From contig JAGVRJ010000003.1 in NCBI GenBank assembly GCA_019059635.1, positions 496,001 through 560,000 on the forward strand: a stretch of 64,000 nt of DNA, written 5' to 3'. Source of the DNA: Proales similis (lineage: Eukaryota; Rotifera; Eurotatoria; Ploima; Proalidae). Below are positions 1-11,443 of this stretch, in pieces. Under the pieces are notes generated by a model. That model did no database searches. It saw nothing but the letters and a program-made list of their open reading frames with translations, and had not been told where the DNA came from. The position numbers and the translations under genes were made by a program. How positions within the stretch are numbered: position 1 is the first letter of the stretch; every line of letters starts with the position of its first letter.

Positions 1-686
1 TGAGAGCTCGGATCGGCCAAATCGATTGGATTCTTGATGCTTCGGTTGTTTTGAATTTGAAACGTATGCGACCTGATTGTCTCGCACAGCTTGCGGAATT
101 CGGTCTTGCGCTGGTATTTGACGCAGAACTGAAACGCAAGCTTGGCAACCACCAGGTACAGCGTCTCGACTAGTTTGTTGTTTCGCAGCATGTCCAAACA
201 TTGTTTGTAGGACTCCCAGATGAACTTGAGCCAAGGTGCCAATAGGTCTCGGTCGGCCCTGTCTTGAGACGACTCGCCACTTACTGCTCTCAGGAGCAGT
301 GTTTCAGGTGAATTCAGCATCTCAAGGTCATCAAGGTCGCTGAGCATATCGTTGGCGTTGGGCAGCATGGCCTCTTTTTTGGCTTTCTCCGCCATCTCCT
401 CCGCATGTCGAAGGTAGCCAATGACCACCTCCTCAAGTGACTTGACATTTACGTTCTGACACAAGTTCTTGTACTGGTACAGACCGTCCTTGGCCATTTG
501 ACTCTCTTTGAGCTCAACGCACAGATTCAAGTAGGTGCGCATTATTCCCTCGTAGACTGGCATCCAGCTTTTGTTCTTTTTCCATTTCAGCACTTGATAG
601 AGCGCGTCAAGGGCACTCTCCTTTTTGCCAACCTCCATGAACTCTTCGGCCCTCTTCAGGGCGTTTTCTGGTCGCATGAACTGCAT
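1..686 (-). CDS. EIF3A: Eukaryotic translation initiation factor 3 subunit A, N-terminal part (runs off window)
   Basis: Reading the minus strand from the ATG at 686 gives one open frame of about 228 codons to the window edge with no intron. It begins MQFMRPENALKRAEEF and contains SGESSQDRADRDLLAPW, FIWESYKQC and CVKYQRKTEFRKLC, which line up residue for residue with the N-terminus of eIF3a as I remember it. eIF3a is the large scaffold of the eIF3 complex that binds the 40S ribosome; this region precedes and enters its PCI domain. The remaining C-terminal part, including the long charged coiled coil, lies outside the window. The next gene starts more than 350 bp upstream on the same strand. 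The family assignment is firm; the absence of introns is only shown for this portion. Confidence 0.95.
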   Translation of the reverse strand, partial: MQFMRPENALKRAEEFMEVGKKESALDALYQVLKWKKNKSWMPVYEGIMRTYLNLCVELKESQMAKDGLYQYKNLCQNVNVKSLEEVVIGYLRHAEEMAEKAKKEAMLPNANDMLSDLDDLEMLNSPETLLLRAVSGESSQDRADRDLLAPWLKFIWESYKQCLDMLRNNKLVETLYLVVAKLAFQFCVKYQRKTEFRKLCETIRSHTFQIQNNRSIKNPIDLADPSS

Positions 687-1040
687 TGTTCACGTTCGAT
701 CTAGTTTCAACTTGAATTTGAAGATTTAAACAACAAAGCTTAGAAATTGGCACTCATCGGGCCAATTTAGGATAAAAATTTTGCACATGTGTGTGTGTTG
801 GCTCGAGATAAGGGACATACGAACAACGAATTTACGAATGAAGCGCGTTGAGATCTCTTTGCCATAACAAAACTAAGTTAGATTATGGCGAAATCGGATC
901 TACCTTTGCAACGACAATTGTCTCTTGACTAGTGAGAAATGTCTCTTCTATGCTAAAATTTTTATTTATTCGATTCTGATAAACAGAATCAAGCGAACAG
1001 ACTGGGAAAGGAAGGAAGCGTGTTAGGATAGGGGATAGGT
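687..1040. other. Intergenic spacer
   Basis: The spacer between the EIF3A start and the 3' end of the first proline-rich gene is AT-rich and shows no supported coding exon. It should contain the EIF3A promoter on the minus strand. I see no strong TATA box in it. Confidence 0.6.
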
Positions 1041-1080
1041 GGAGAAAAGAGCGATCGCAATAGAAGCTTGGCTGGGTAAT

Positions 1081-2043
1081 TTAGATCTGGGATCGGTACT
1101 CGCCAAGACCGTTGGCCTCAAGGTCGATCTCACGGAGGGCCTGGACGTCACCGTAGAGCTCTGGGAGACCAGCGCTCGGGGCATCGACGGCGAGGACACC
1201 ATCTGGTCGGCAGTCTCCGATGTCGTTCAGCTGGCTGGCATCAGCAAAGTCGCTGTATTGGCGCAGGTAGGCCTCTGGATCTGCCTCCTGGGTACCGAGG
1301 CATCGGTAGACCTTCTCGACCTCAGCTTGTGGCGCCTCCCACTCGATGAGCAAGTTTCGTGGAGCCTCAGCTGGGCAAGCATCGTCTCCGCGCTCGAAGA
1401 TGACCTGTCGGCGCTGTCGGCCGTAGCCCAACCATCTCTCGATGGTGATCTTGCCTGGCTTGCATGGCATGTCTGGCAGCTTCTCAACGACCACACGGCG
1501 TGGTGGTGGTGGGATCTGTTTGCCTGGGATGCGCACAGTCTTCGGGCAGGTGGGCGCCGGTGGCTGTGGTGGTCTCTCGCGGAGCACAACAGCTGGACGC
1601 TGGCCGGCCTCACGGCCTGGCTGGCGGATGACCACCGGTGGAGCTGGCTCGGCGGCGGTGTCACCCTCGCGGATAATTCTGATCGGTGGCTGCTCTGGTG
1701 GCGTCGGTGGCTTCAAGAACTTGACCTCGACCTCCTGCTGGTACTTGAGTGGCGCGCTGAATCGCTTGCGGATCACCTCCGGGTTCGAGTCGTTGAAGAA
1801 CTGGTAGTCGGCGGCGCTCTTGCCGTCGCGGCTTCTCCAGCTCTGGGTCTCGCTGGCGTTGGCGTGGATGCCCGACACTCCGTTGACGGTGATGGTCTCA
1901 GAGCCCTCAATCGGCAGTGGGTTGGTGGCCTCTCGGAGACGACGCTCAAGAGCGCTCTCTGGGTGCTTGGCAGCTCCTCCTTTGCAACCGCCGCCGCATG
2001 GGGCTGGTCTTGGGGCTGGCTCTTCACACGATCCGCACGACAT
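1081..2043 (-). CDS. Proline-rich orphan protein, copy 1
   Basis: A single-exon gene of 320 residues. The start at 2043 is chosen because it lies 69 bases downstream of a TATA box conserved in both copies; the open frame extends further upstream but through that promoter. The N-terminus is Cys/Gly/Pro-rich (MSCGSCEEPAPRPAPC). Residues of roughly 110-225 alternate short V/I-rich strands with proline loops (IRIIREG, VVIRQPG, AVVLRERP, KTVRIPG, RVVVEKLP, ITIERWL, QVIFERG). The C-terminal 90 residues are acidic and not proline-rich. There is no signal peptide or membrane segment. The strand-and-proline rhythm recalls cytoskeletal alveolin or articulin repeats, but I do not recognise the family and assign no function. 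It differs from copy 2 by one extra serine. TATA promoter, no introns and biased codons suggest strong expression. Confidence 0.85.
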   Translation of the reverse strand: MSCGSCEEPAPRPAPCGGGCKGGAAKHPESALERRLREATNPLPIEGSETITVNGVSGIHANASETQSWRSRDGKSAADYQFFNDSNPEVIRKRFSAPLKYQQEVEVKFLKPPTPPEQPPIRIIREGDTAAEPAPPVVIRQPGREAGQRPAVVLRERPPQPPAPTCPKTVRIPGKQIPPPPRRVVVEKLPDMPCKPGKITIERWLGYGRQRRQVIFERGDDACPAEAPRNLLIEWEAPQAEVEKVYRCLGTQEADPEAYLRQYSDFADASQLNDIGDCRPDGVLAVDAPSAGLPELYGDVQALREIDLEANGLGEYRSQI

Positions 2044-2112
2044 GGTTTCTTCTTGTTTGCTTGTTGGCTTGGTTTGGCTAGTTGCCGATGAAATTGTGCC
2101 GCATCCGCGTCC

Positions 2113-2121
2113 ATATTTATA
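2113..2121 (-). promoter_or_regulatory. TATA box of proline-rich gene copy 1
   Basis: The minus strand reads TATAAATAT, 69 bases before the ATG at 2043. The same element with identical spacing precedes copy 2. The transcription start is inferred about 30 bases downstream. Confidence 0.8.
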
Positions 2122-2143
2122 CCTGCTGTCTCTCGTCCAGCAC

Positions 2144-2689
2144 TTGTTTACGTCATGTTGCATTAAACTTTGAGGAATTCGCATTAGTGCCAGAAGCAAA
2201 CAGCTGAGCATGGTCCCATAATTCCCACACCGTCATCGTCATGCATTTAATTTCTAATGCTGTCGGAATTTTAATTTTCTTATTTTGCCTGTTCGCGATT
2301 AGCCATCAAGACTCAACTGTCCGCTTGTTTGTTTATCGAGCTAATTCGCATTTGAAAAGCTCATCTTTCAGATAGTTTATTCATTTCCCATATCTGCGTT
2401 CTTCCTCTGGTATGTTATGTCCGTTTCGCATGAAAAACTCTCCTTGCGTCTCTAACCCGAGCTGTCATTTCTAATGAGCCAGGTGAGCACTGAAACTTGA
2501 TAATTTTGTTTCTGCGCAAATTTGTTGAGTTTTATTCGAAAAAAAAAGACATAGGCCGATAGACACATTTGAAATGAAATTAGAAAATTAAATGTAGATA
2601 TAAAGCTCAAGTGGATATTAATACAATTTGGAGCGATATACAAGTGGCGGTGACGCAAACACATGGACGCAATATCAATTTAGGCAAGT
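2144..2689. other. Intergenic spacer
   Basis: An AT-rich spacer between the promoter of the proline-rich gene and the 3' end of the CLCC1-like gene. I see no coding exon, repeat or RNA gene in it. Confidence 0.6.
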
Positions 2690-5019
2690 TCAATGCTCGT
2701 CAAGAATGACGTAAATGTCCTCTTCATCGTCGTCTTCTTCTTGTGAGCTTTTCAACGAGTCGGTCATGTTGCTTTTGGAGGCTGAGCTTAGCAGCGGCTT
2801 TCCAGTCTCCAGACACGTCTTCACTGACTTGCTTAAGCCTATCGACACAATTTTATTTGTGGTGGCGCGTCTCGCCGCCAGGCTCTGAAACTCAATCGCC
2901 GAGTGACTCATCGACATTGACCTTTGAGCTGAGTCGCATTCTTCGGCGGCGCTCTTGATCTCAAGCCGTTCACTGCCGTTCTGAAGTTTGAAGTTTTCGA
3001 CTTGCAGTTGACTCACTCGCTTGTTTGATATCAAATCTTTGAGGTGATGCTTCTTCATGAGCGAGTCGAACTTTCGCTTGAACTCCTCATGCACCTGCTT
3101 TTGCTCCAACTCGCCAAAAGCGCTCTCGTCCAAACTGTCTATGAACGACTGTTCGCTTTGCTTGCTCTCTTCGACAGCTTCTCTGATTCGCTGCACGAGC
3201 TTTTGACCGCAAGGACCGTTTTCGATTGCAGCCAGCTCGTCCAGCTGATCTTCCAAATACATGTTCAGTCTGTCGTTTTCTTTGCGTAAATTGCTCATCA
3301 GTCGGAGTAGATGTCGACTCTGATTGGAGTCGACTGAATTCGACTTGGCTTTACTCTTGCTGAACGAAATCAGGTGAAAGAAATTGAATTCGTAGTTGAA
3401 TATGAGCAGACTGAGAAGACTGAGCATGAAAACAATCAGAGGCACTAGGACAGCAGTGACCAATGCGATCAGTGGCATGTACTGGTAGAAGCTGAGGTCT
3501 TTGGTCAATGCAGAGTAGAACTGGTTGATGAAATCACCGAATGAAACCGCAATCGGACGAAGGCCTTCGGTCAACGTGTAAACAACAGTCTGTGGCATGC
3601 ATAAGACAAAAAACCAAAAGTAGGATCGGATCTCAGCCACTGACCTCAATGTAGTTGTTGTGGTGCGAAGCGATGAAAAGTGCTTCCTGATACTCAAGAC
3701 ATCGACGCGAGGTGGCTCTCTTGCCCAACATGAACATCACTTCGCTCATTATACGCGAAAATTGCCCGCCCTTTTCGGCCTTGTCTTAAATCGTTTCTAG
3801 ATTAAGGCACCAGCAGACAAGAATTAATTGACAAGGCTTTAATTACAATCGGGCTGGCATTCCTCCGGGACCATTTCCTTCAGTCTTTGCCGGTTGAGAA
3901 TTTGCTTTTTCTGTTAGAATTCGTCTCACCGCTTTAAATTGAACTCGTTCGATGGTTGCACACTTACGTGGTTCAGGTAGATATGATTGTTGACCACGCT
4001 CACAGCGAACATGACCATGAGAGTGGAAATGATCAAGAAGCGCCAGGTTGGCCTTCGTCTGGTCTTGAGCCAAGAGACTGCGAGGAGGAAAAAGCCGACC
4101 AACTTAAAAAAATTGCTCAAATTAAGACTGATTCATAAAGTGCCAACCGGATTAAACGAACCGTAGATGAAACAATCAGAATGTATCGATAGACAAGTGT
4201 TTGATCGACGGAGGCGATCAATTCAGTAATCGACTCGGTCCAAGTTTGAATGAGAGATGGCCGAATGATCGAAACCATTTTCATGAGCGTGTCAGTGACA
4301 TCTTGAATATTGGACAACACCTCTTTCCTCTCGTCCAACTGAGCGAATTTCTTCAGCTTGCGCAGCTCATGAGCGCTCAGGTCAACGCTCATCTGAAACG
4401 CAAGTGTCTCACTGCTTTGTTGTTGATCGTCAATCTGACTTTCTAGCTGAGTAACCAGAGCTTGGACAAAACTCTGGTAGTAATGAAGAACTCCGCTCGC
4501 GCTCAATAAGTCCGACTCGACTGATTGATCGTCTTTGAAAGAGAATATAGAGATCAGCTCGCAGAGAACCTGTTCTGGCCCAATTTACTTTGATTGCTGC
4601 CTTCCGGTTGGTGCACAGCAGTCTCGCTCGACTCTTGTGCTAACTCTTGTTGCTTGTTGGTCGAGTTAAGCGGTGAGCAGAATTTGTGGCAAAACTGCTC
4701 TATTTGTTGATTGACATCCTTTGAAGGATCGTCAATACAGAACTTGGACTTGAAACGTTCTGCTTAAATTCAGAATCTGGGTGATGAGCGCTGATGGGTG
4801 CTTACTGCGGCGAATAAATAGAGACGATCGGGCTCATCGAGTGCTTCTTGCCGCTTCGAAACAAGAAAGTATGAGCAGCAAGTCTGATTGAGAACAGGTG
4901 AATTGGCCTCTTACCGGCACAGACACATCATCCTGGCTCGGAAACAGAGTGAGATCGGCCGCGACAAGCAACAGCTGCGCTATAATGCAAATGATTACAC
5001 CGTGAGAAGGAACTTGCAT
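2690..5019 (-). CDS. CLCC1: CLCC1-like endoplasmic reticulum chloride channel protein
   Basis: Eight exons can be joined in phase: 5019-4915, 4853-4806, 4748-4589, 4532-4162, 4102-3968, 3910-3847, 3784-3645 and 3589-2690, giving 640 residues. The first exon encodes a signal peptide (VIICIIAQLLLVAADL). Membrane segments follow around RYILIVSSTLVGFFLLAVSW, FLIISTLMVMFAVSVV and MPLIALVTAVLVPLIVFML. Between the last two lies RRCLEYQEALFIAS followed by LTEGLRPIAVSFGDFI, which matches the CLCC1 segment that ends in VTEPLKHIGKGTGEFI. CLCC1 is an ER-resident protein linked to chloride and calcium homeostasis. The tail is coiled-coil then acidic (EEDDDEEDIYVILDEH). The donor of exon 4 (GTTCGT) is weak, so that junction is the least certain. 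Identity rests on topology plus two matching segments. Confidence 0.72.
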
Positions 5020-6201
5020 CCTTTGCGTTTAGAGCGTCAAGTGATCCACAAGGAGAATAGATTGCAGGAAAGAGGAGCTACCTTTTCGCTTTTAAAGATT
5101 CGAAAAAATGGAGAAATCTTTGCTCCGAATTAATTGGCCCGTATGCTTGTACGGTTGGCTCTATTTCTATTTAAAAATTCGCAATTGCTAAATTAAACAT
5201 GCAAATGTCTCAAAACAAGTTTAGAAAGAGACAACTTGGGCCAGTTTTGAAAACAATGAAATCAGCACGAATAAACAAGGCACCTTACATACTCACTCAC
5301 ACACACACGCGTGCGCGCGCGCGAATCAAACAGAGAAATGAGAAAAAAAACAACACACAACATGAAAAGAGTAGATTCAACTTGCTTGTTGTTATTGTGA
5401 CTACAAAACGAAAAGGACATAAAATATATTTAGAGTCGTCTATTCTTCTCCTCCACCTTGTATTCTCTCTCTCTCTCTCACTCCTTTTTTTCTTCTTATT
5501 CTTCTTCTTCTCCTGGGCCTTTCATAGTCGCTCTCTCATTATACCCTAATTAAATATTACTTTTTTTTTGCTCGCCTTCCACGGCGCCATTCATTTTTTT
5601 CTCTCTCTGGCTCCTCGTCTCTCTCTCTCTCGCTCGCTCGTTCGCTCTCTCTGTGAGTCTAGCACTCTGGCTCGCTCTTACAATTTTTGTTTTTCGAAAT
5701 ATTTTCCACTCACTGAATTATAATGCAAAGTAGAGGGGACGAGAGCGATTGCTGCAGTGGCGGCGGCGGCGGCCGGAGAGGAGAATCATAAATTAAAACA
5801 TGAATGGGCAGGCCTGGCGGGTGAACGAGTCAATTCGGCGAGAGGCAAAGTTAAGCAGTGGCGGCGGCGGTGGTGACCTAGTCGCAGGAGTTTAAACTCC
5901 TCTTCTCGTCGCTTGTCGTCTTTAAATTGAAGGTCGAGCGCGCTCTAGTCTCCAAGTGTCACGCGTTACGTAATATTTGTAGGCCTTTCATTTTTCTGTC
6001 GGCCAAATCGAATGCAAATGCGCGTGTGTGTCGTTAAGTGTCACTCTAATTCAATAAGTCGGCTTTTATTTCAATTCGAATAGCGAGAAACAAGAAAGAC
6101 TGGGCTGGATAGGTCTCAGATAGTGAAAGTGGTCGTAATAATTGTATGCGTCATTGTGGTCGTATTCAGCGCGAGCTGTGACGCCGCTGACGGTCTTTGC
6201 T
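5020..6201. other. Intergenic spacer rich in low-complexity DNA
   Basis: This 1.2-kb gap holds simple-sequence DNA: an alternating CA/CG tract at 5299-5323, CT-rich runs between about 5460 and 5660, and GGC-rich clusters near 5757-5775 and 5861-5872. Apparent open frames through the CT-rich DNA read as Ser/Leu/Phe repeats and are not supported as genes. It includes the upstream region of the CLCC1-like gene and the 3' end of NDUFA9. Confidence 0.6.
5299..5323. repeat. Alternating purine-pyrimidine tract
   Basis: Twenty-five bases alternate purine and pyrimidine without a break, starting as CA repeats and ending as GC repeats. Such tracts are known to favour left-handed Z-DNA. It lies about 280 bp upstream of the CLCC1-like start codon. 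Confidence 0.8.
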
Positions 6202-8013
6202 TTAATATTGAGCCGCAAGGCCTTTCTGTCTGAGTTGACGTCTAAGCTGAAACTCAAAGTCCTCGCTGAGAGGCTTGGGTGGCTTGGGCTCGGAGAACTC
6301 GCCCATTCTCTCATTATAGTACGAGAGGCGATTGTAACTCTTCAAATGCCAGGCGACCGCCTCATCGAACCTGCGCTGCACTATGCCCAAGTCAGACAGA
6401 GTTGGATTTCGCTGATCAAGCGAGTACGAATCGCTCAGGAACTCCTTTAATTTGCGTAATGTTTGCAACAATTAGTTTAAATTCGATGAGTTTTGGTAGA
6501 GAAAAATGATAAACAAGAAAAACAAAAACGCAGATGTGCTCACCCGCTCGAGAAGATCCATGTTGAACATCGGCCGCTTGAGCACTTTCTCGGTCAAGTA
6601 GATAAGCGCCCTAGTCGATTAGGACATTAATTAAGACGCACTATTAAACAAGTACGTGCGACCCAGCTTACAATCGTGACGGGGTCATAAAAGAGCGCTT
6701 GATGTTTGGTCGCTTCAGCAATTGAAATATGTAGTCGACTATTTCACTCAGCAAGTACTTCTCGGCGCTAAAAATAGTCAACAAAATACGAGTAAATAAG
6801 AATTATCAAAGAGCGGCTATTAGAGGCGCTTCGTGTCCTCAGCTGACTTGACTTACCCGACGAAATCATAAGTCACGCCTCGAATGTCCTTATTCTCCAC
6901 TATTTTCATGACACCGTCGGCAACGTCCATTTGCTGGTGAAAGGCAAATTGGTCGAGGTAGTTGACCTGAGCGGGAAGATGTGTCTACTTACGCTCACAG
7001 GCATTTTGATGGTCATTTCGCCCTTCTTCCACAACGGAATTGACTTGAGACCTCGTCGCAGGTCGTTGGCGTAGTAGAGCAAGAAGCGATCACCTTCACC
7101 GTAAATGTTCGACGGTCGAATAATGACCGCATCCTCGAATTCACTGCGCACAGCTTGCTCTCCGGCGTACTTGATTAGGAAAAAATAAATGTTTTATTCA
7201 ACAGTGACATAGAACGAGTGATCTCGAGCTGAAAGAAATCTTACCTTGCTCTTGAGGAAACGCGATGATTCAAAATAAATCTTGGGAGGTGCCGCCGATG
7301 CATTCAGGGCCGAAAAATGAATAAACTTCTCGACGCCGCACTCTCTGGCGACTCGTGCAATCAGACGAGGCGCTTCCACGTGAACATCTTCGTATTTGAA
7401 GTTGCTTGTTTACTTCGGTTAGACTGATCTAATAGACCCAACTAGACAAAAGGCAGAGCTACCTGGTCTCGTAGTCGCTTCCGATGCAGTTGACAACCAC
7501 ATTTGAGTAGCGCACTGCCTTGCGGATTCGCTCCTCATCTCGGATGTCAATGTCCTGGTCGGCAGTCGATTTTTGAAGGTTTAAAGTAAACAAAGCGCTC
7601 GAATTTGCTCGCTCACCTGGAAAAGAACTTGACCTAGATCGCCGCACATTTTAATAGATCTGGCGTCCCAACTGTCTCCTCGAATGGCTGCGACTATTTG
7701 CGAGCCTTGCTTGCCGAATCGGTTGCATAAAATTCGGCCCATCACTCCGGTCGCACCGAATATGGTGACCACATTGCCGCTGAAGGACGAGCGACCACCG
7801 GTGCCGCGCTGGCTGTAAACAAGATTACGCCCGACCGAGTCAAGCTCGCCTGATTTGTTTGAATAGCTTCGATTCGAAGTCAAAATCAGCACCGCCTGAC
7901 AGCCTCTAAGTGCAGCATCTTGACGTTCGGCCAGGTTAAATTGAGTCCGAATGGCGAAAGAGAAGCTGCCTACTTGAGTCAATAGTTCTGGCCTTCAGCA
8001 ATGTCCGATTCAT
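6202..8013 (-). CDS. NDUFA9: NADH dehydrogenase (complex I) subunit NDUFA9, 39 kDa
   Basis: Nine exons join in phase: 8013-7974, 7918-7617, 7554-7463, 7404-7245, 7169-6993, 6933-6857, 6767-6672, 6610-6544 and 6444-6202, giving 417 residues. Exon 1 starts the mitochondrial presequence (MNRTLLKARTIDS). Conserved blocks are GGRSSFSGNVVTIFGATG (Rossmann nucleotide-binding loop), MCGDLGQVLFQ, VVVNCIGSDYET, ECGVEKFIHFSALNA, VIIRPSNIYGEGDRFL and DVADGVMKIVENKD, in the order of human NDUFA9. The protein is an atypical SDR that binds NADPH and stabilises the junction of the matrix arm of complex I. The intron after 6993 was set at 59 bases because the family alignment then has no gap. The C-terminus is longer than in human and has a proline-rich stretch. 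Confidence 0.93.
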
Positions 8014-8374
8014 ATTGCCACTGTGGTCGAGATGCAGCCGTGTCTGCCTAATTAGTCTAACCTCTCTTGATGCGAGTCTTATGTGTGTCTAACGCAAAGC
8101 GTTTCTTGCCCTTCGGAGCTGCTGCTGCCGCCGCTCTCTACACGTTCAGCCGCTAGATGCTGAGCGTAAAATGCGAGCGACCAAAATGGCAAAACAAAAT
8201 GTAATTTCGCTCTTTTTTTTTTACCCCAGCCTCTTTTCCACATTCAAAATCGGATGAACAAGCAACAGCGCAGAATAATTTCCACAACTGTCATTTATTA
8301 AAATACCAAATTTTTTTATCTCTAAAAGTGTACTCTTGTCTACAAAACTAAATCAGACTGGCTCTGAGAAAAGC
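8014..8374. other. Intergenic spacer with synapsin polyadenylation signal
   Basis: It contains the upstream region of NDUFA9 and the 3' end of synapsin. On the minus strand AATAAA occurs at 8294-8299, about 75 bases after the synapsin stop codon, and is the likely polyadenylation signal. No coding exon is seen. Confidence 0.65.
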
Positions 8375-10323
8375 TTAAAGCAGATTGGAATTGCCAAAGA
8401 TGCCGGCGAATGTCTTTCTCAAATTGTTCATTGTGTCTTCGCCGTCCTCTTGGCCGCCGCTTTTATCAGTAAGCATAGACTTGGAATCAATACTGTTACG
8501 ATTGGGATGTCTTCTGGCTGCCGCTGCTTTGCTCTCGCCCGAATAGTCGGTCTGCACAGAATGCTTTCTTGCGTGGCCAAACGCTGCCCTCGAAGAAGAC
8601 GATGGAGCTGAGGGCAGTGAGCGCAGACCGCTTGAGCTAACTGCTGCACTGTTTGCTCTGCTGCCGCTTATTTCTGGGCTGCTCACAGCCGGCGGACTGG
8701 GCCTAATTCTTGCCTTGGACAGCTCGTCACAGCTCTGCCTTTCCTTAGATGATTGATATAAAGATGTTGAATGCTGGCTTGGCTGAGTGAGCACAAGTTC
8801 GCCTGATGGCTTTTGGTCAAGCTTTATTTCGATCGTTCTTGCACTACCTCCATAAATGCGGGCCATCTTTTCGATTACTAAATCAGCGATCAGCATTCGG
8901 TCGGCCTCTTGCGATTCGCCAATAAGATTGAAGCCACAGTCGGCGACGTCGATTATAAATTCATTTCCGTTCTCTTGCTCGATCAACACTTGCATGGCAC
9001 AAAGGTCGAGGCCGCCGAACAGCTGACTTAGCTCGTCAAGCCAAAATTTGTAGCGATCAGTGACTGGAATTTGCTCGAGCATTGCCGAGCCGACGTTGGT
9101 CTTCCAATTGCCGGTTATTGACTTTCGCCTATGAATCAGATTCGTTTACACCAAAGTGAGCTAGAAATAGACACAAGCAGAGCAGTTGCGTTTACATAAA
9201 GGCCTTGTAATGACTGCCGATCTTGTACAGCTGAAGGTCGCATTTGGCTTTGATGAATCGCTCGGAGGTGGCGTACGATTTGCTCATACAAACAGTGGAG
9301 GCCACGTCTTGGAAGTCAATCGCGTTGTCCACTTTCACTTTGCCCAAGCCTGCGTGCGAATGCCCTATTTTCACCACGCAAGGAAACGAAGTGCTTATCT
9401 AAGCATCGGGTGAATTAAAAGTGCTCGAGGAGAATTAGACGTTAGCGTTCGGATACCATGTCTCGATAAGTCGGATGATAGACTTGATTGATTAGAGGAA
9501 AGCTCTGGGCGCCATGCTTGTTCTTCAACTCAATTAGATGAGCGAACTAGAGACGGACAGACTTTTGAGAGTTTAATCATGAAAATTGCCATTCAGCCAC
9601 TCACCACCCAGGGTCGATCGCAAAAGCTGTAAATAGATTCAATCGAGTTGACCGAAGGTACGCAGCCATATTTGAGTCCAATCAGGATGCTTCTCCAGTC
9701 GCAGTTGGCATCGCGAACGTTTTGACGCACGAGCACAAAATCCGGTTTGAAAGATCTGAACGGAATACCCTCAACGAATGTGACTCTCAATTAATCGGAT
9801 AAGAAGGGTACCTTGTCACTCTGGACCCGTTCCGTGTGATGCTTAAGTCAATCACAGTCCCATGATCGCTGTACGAGGCCAAGTGAAGCTCTTTGAACTC
9901 AGCCTGTCCGAGCTCGTCAAGTCTTTTTTTGTCACAAAAGAAAAACAAACCGACCTGTTCAACTCTGAGATCGAAAGGGCCGACTCTTCGATCGGCAAAA
10001 TAGCGGGTCCAGTCGATTCGATGATCGTCGATAACTAAAAGAACCTTGCTGTTCTCACGAACTTGAGATCGGCTTTTGTTGTTAGAAACGGAAGGGGCGT
10101 CGTTTGGCACCAAAATATTGGCGTTGTTCGTGATCATATCTTTGGCAACGGCCATGACAGTGCTGAACGAAATTGTTTGCGTTGGCGAGCTTGGAACGCT
10201 GGGCGATGCTCCTGTTCTGCGTACCGGGCGTGATTGGCTAGTTGTTGAGGACTCTTGCCTCTCATTGTCGACTTCGCCCTGCAAGTCGCCGAACGAGAGA
10301 CGACGTTTAAAATAATTCATCAT
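8375..10323 (-). CDS. SYN: Synapsin
   Basis: Five exons join in phase: 10323-9812, 9755-9605, 9546-9457, 9398-9196 and 9128-8375, giving 569 residues. The N-terminus [13 protein letters not shown] is synapsin domain A with its PKA/CaMK phosphorylation site (RRLS). The ATP-grasp core (domain C) follows: [81 protein letters not shown] and [13 protein letters not shown] Ser/Pro-rich linker leads to [16 protein letters not shown], matching the conserved C-terminal domain E. Synapsin coats synaptic vesicles and controls their reserve pool. It is a single gene here, as is usual for invertebrates. Either of two adjacent ATGs (10323 or 10320) could be used. The insert [16 protein letters not shown] within domain C is not in the vertebrate proteins I recall. 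Confidence 0.96.
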
Positions 10324-11422
10324 TTTTTCTCGCCTTATTTTTGCTGATTGAACAAAAAGCGCGGCTTCTCCGATTTCCGGAAACACTTATATTTCAGATT
10401 ATATTGATTTACCACTTGTCTGCGCAATCGATCAAAACCGAACGTGAGTCTACGCCCATGAGCCCGTGAATATTGTGTGCGCGTTTGTGCGAGTGCGCAT
10501 TAGAGATCGTCGGGAGGTTAACAGGAGGAAACGGCGATAGAAAAACGGAAACAGGTTGCACGCAGTTAATTACAAGCTTTGATGGCAAATTGAACAGCGG
10601 TTTTCTGCGGCTTTACAATACGCAGCAGTCGTCAGTCATACACAGTCGGCTCTGCTGCCAATGTCTTGCTCATTTCCACCAGTTTTCCTTATCGATTTTT
10701 GCCGCAGTAATTTTTATTATAATTAAAATCAAGTTGCATTGGTTCGGCAAAGGACGATGCTCGGAATTATGACTATCTGAAAACGAACTTGATTCCCACG
10801 AGCCCCCAGACGCTGTCGCCAGCTGCAATTTTGATACCAGACGAGACTTAGGAGATGAAGATAGGCTTCGAACAGTAAGAAAATGGTCTGATGATGAACA
10901 TACAGCAGCGGGCTTGGCTGCGTATTGAATGAAAAGAGAAGAGCATAATTGGTAAAAGATAAACAAGTTGGTGAATAATAACAAAAGGTTTCTTTCTCCT
11001 TGAATTATAATAAAAAAAGACAAAAGTGAATTAAGTAAACGTCAAGAAAGCTCAAGTTGGCAATTAAGCAGCCATCGCATTTGGAACGAGCTCACAGTGA
11101 AGCCAAGCGAGCGATCCATCCAAACGAGATCAAATTAAAATGTGATTGGTGCGAAATTTGGGGTAAAATTAAGAACCAAAAATGTACAGACAGCCAAATC
11201 GTACACGGAAGAAGGGGTGGAAAAGGCACGATAAATCGAATTGAATGTAATAAGCATGAAATAGAATGTATCTAACCTGCTTGCAAAGGACGAATTAACA
11301 TTCCAATGTTGCAGCCGGAAACACTCCAAATGTTCACCAAGAGCAGAATTTCACAGCAGCTGATCGAATTTAGACTGCTTAATGTGAATTCCACAAAGTT
11401 TAATTTGACGCTTGGTACAAGC
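10324..11422. other. Intergenic spacer between synapsin and proline-rich gene copy 2
   Basis: This 1.1-kb region separates two divergent genes and should carry both promoters. Apparent open frames are short and compositionally ordinary. I find no supported exon, RNA gene or repeat. Confidence 0.6.
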
Positions 11423-11443
11423 GTGCTGGACGAGAGACACAGG

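Larger units (their letters stand above)
1041..2143. repeat. Inverted repeat, left arm (pairs with 11423-12520)
   Basis: This arm holds the whole transcription unit of the first proline-rich gene and is the reverse complement of 11423-12520. Within the coding part I find one three-base indel just after the start codon and one synonymous base change (near 1281). Two more changes lie between TATA box and start codon. Similarity fades within about 40 bp after the stop codon and about 20 bp upstream of the TATA box, so the conserved block matches the gene and its core promoter almost exactly. The spacer between arms is about 9.3 kb and holds CLCC1-like, NDUFA9 and synapsin. Confidence 0.93.

Noticed and set aside
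1039-2091. A 350-codon plus-strand open frame antisense to proline-rich gene copy 1 (and its mirror at 11474-12508)
   Set aside because: It is a Trp/Leu-rich shadow created by the GC-rich codons of the real gene. The sense frame has the promoter at fixed spacing, and the only substitution between copies in the gene body is synonymous in the sense frame but changes the antisense protein (Cys to Gly).
5199-5549. A plus-strand open frame of 116 codons rich in Ser, Leu and Phe
   Set aside because: It is translated CA and CT microsatellite DNA with no splice or promoter context.
6967-6992. A possible 26-bp intron in NDUFA9 (GTAAGTAG...CCGCTCAG)
   Set aside because: Using the next acceptor gives a 59-bp intron and an ungapped alignment to the family (KMPVSQMDVADGV against KQPVYVVDVSKGI). 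The 26-bp version inserts extra residues and would be far below the usual size.
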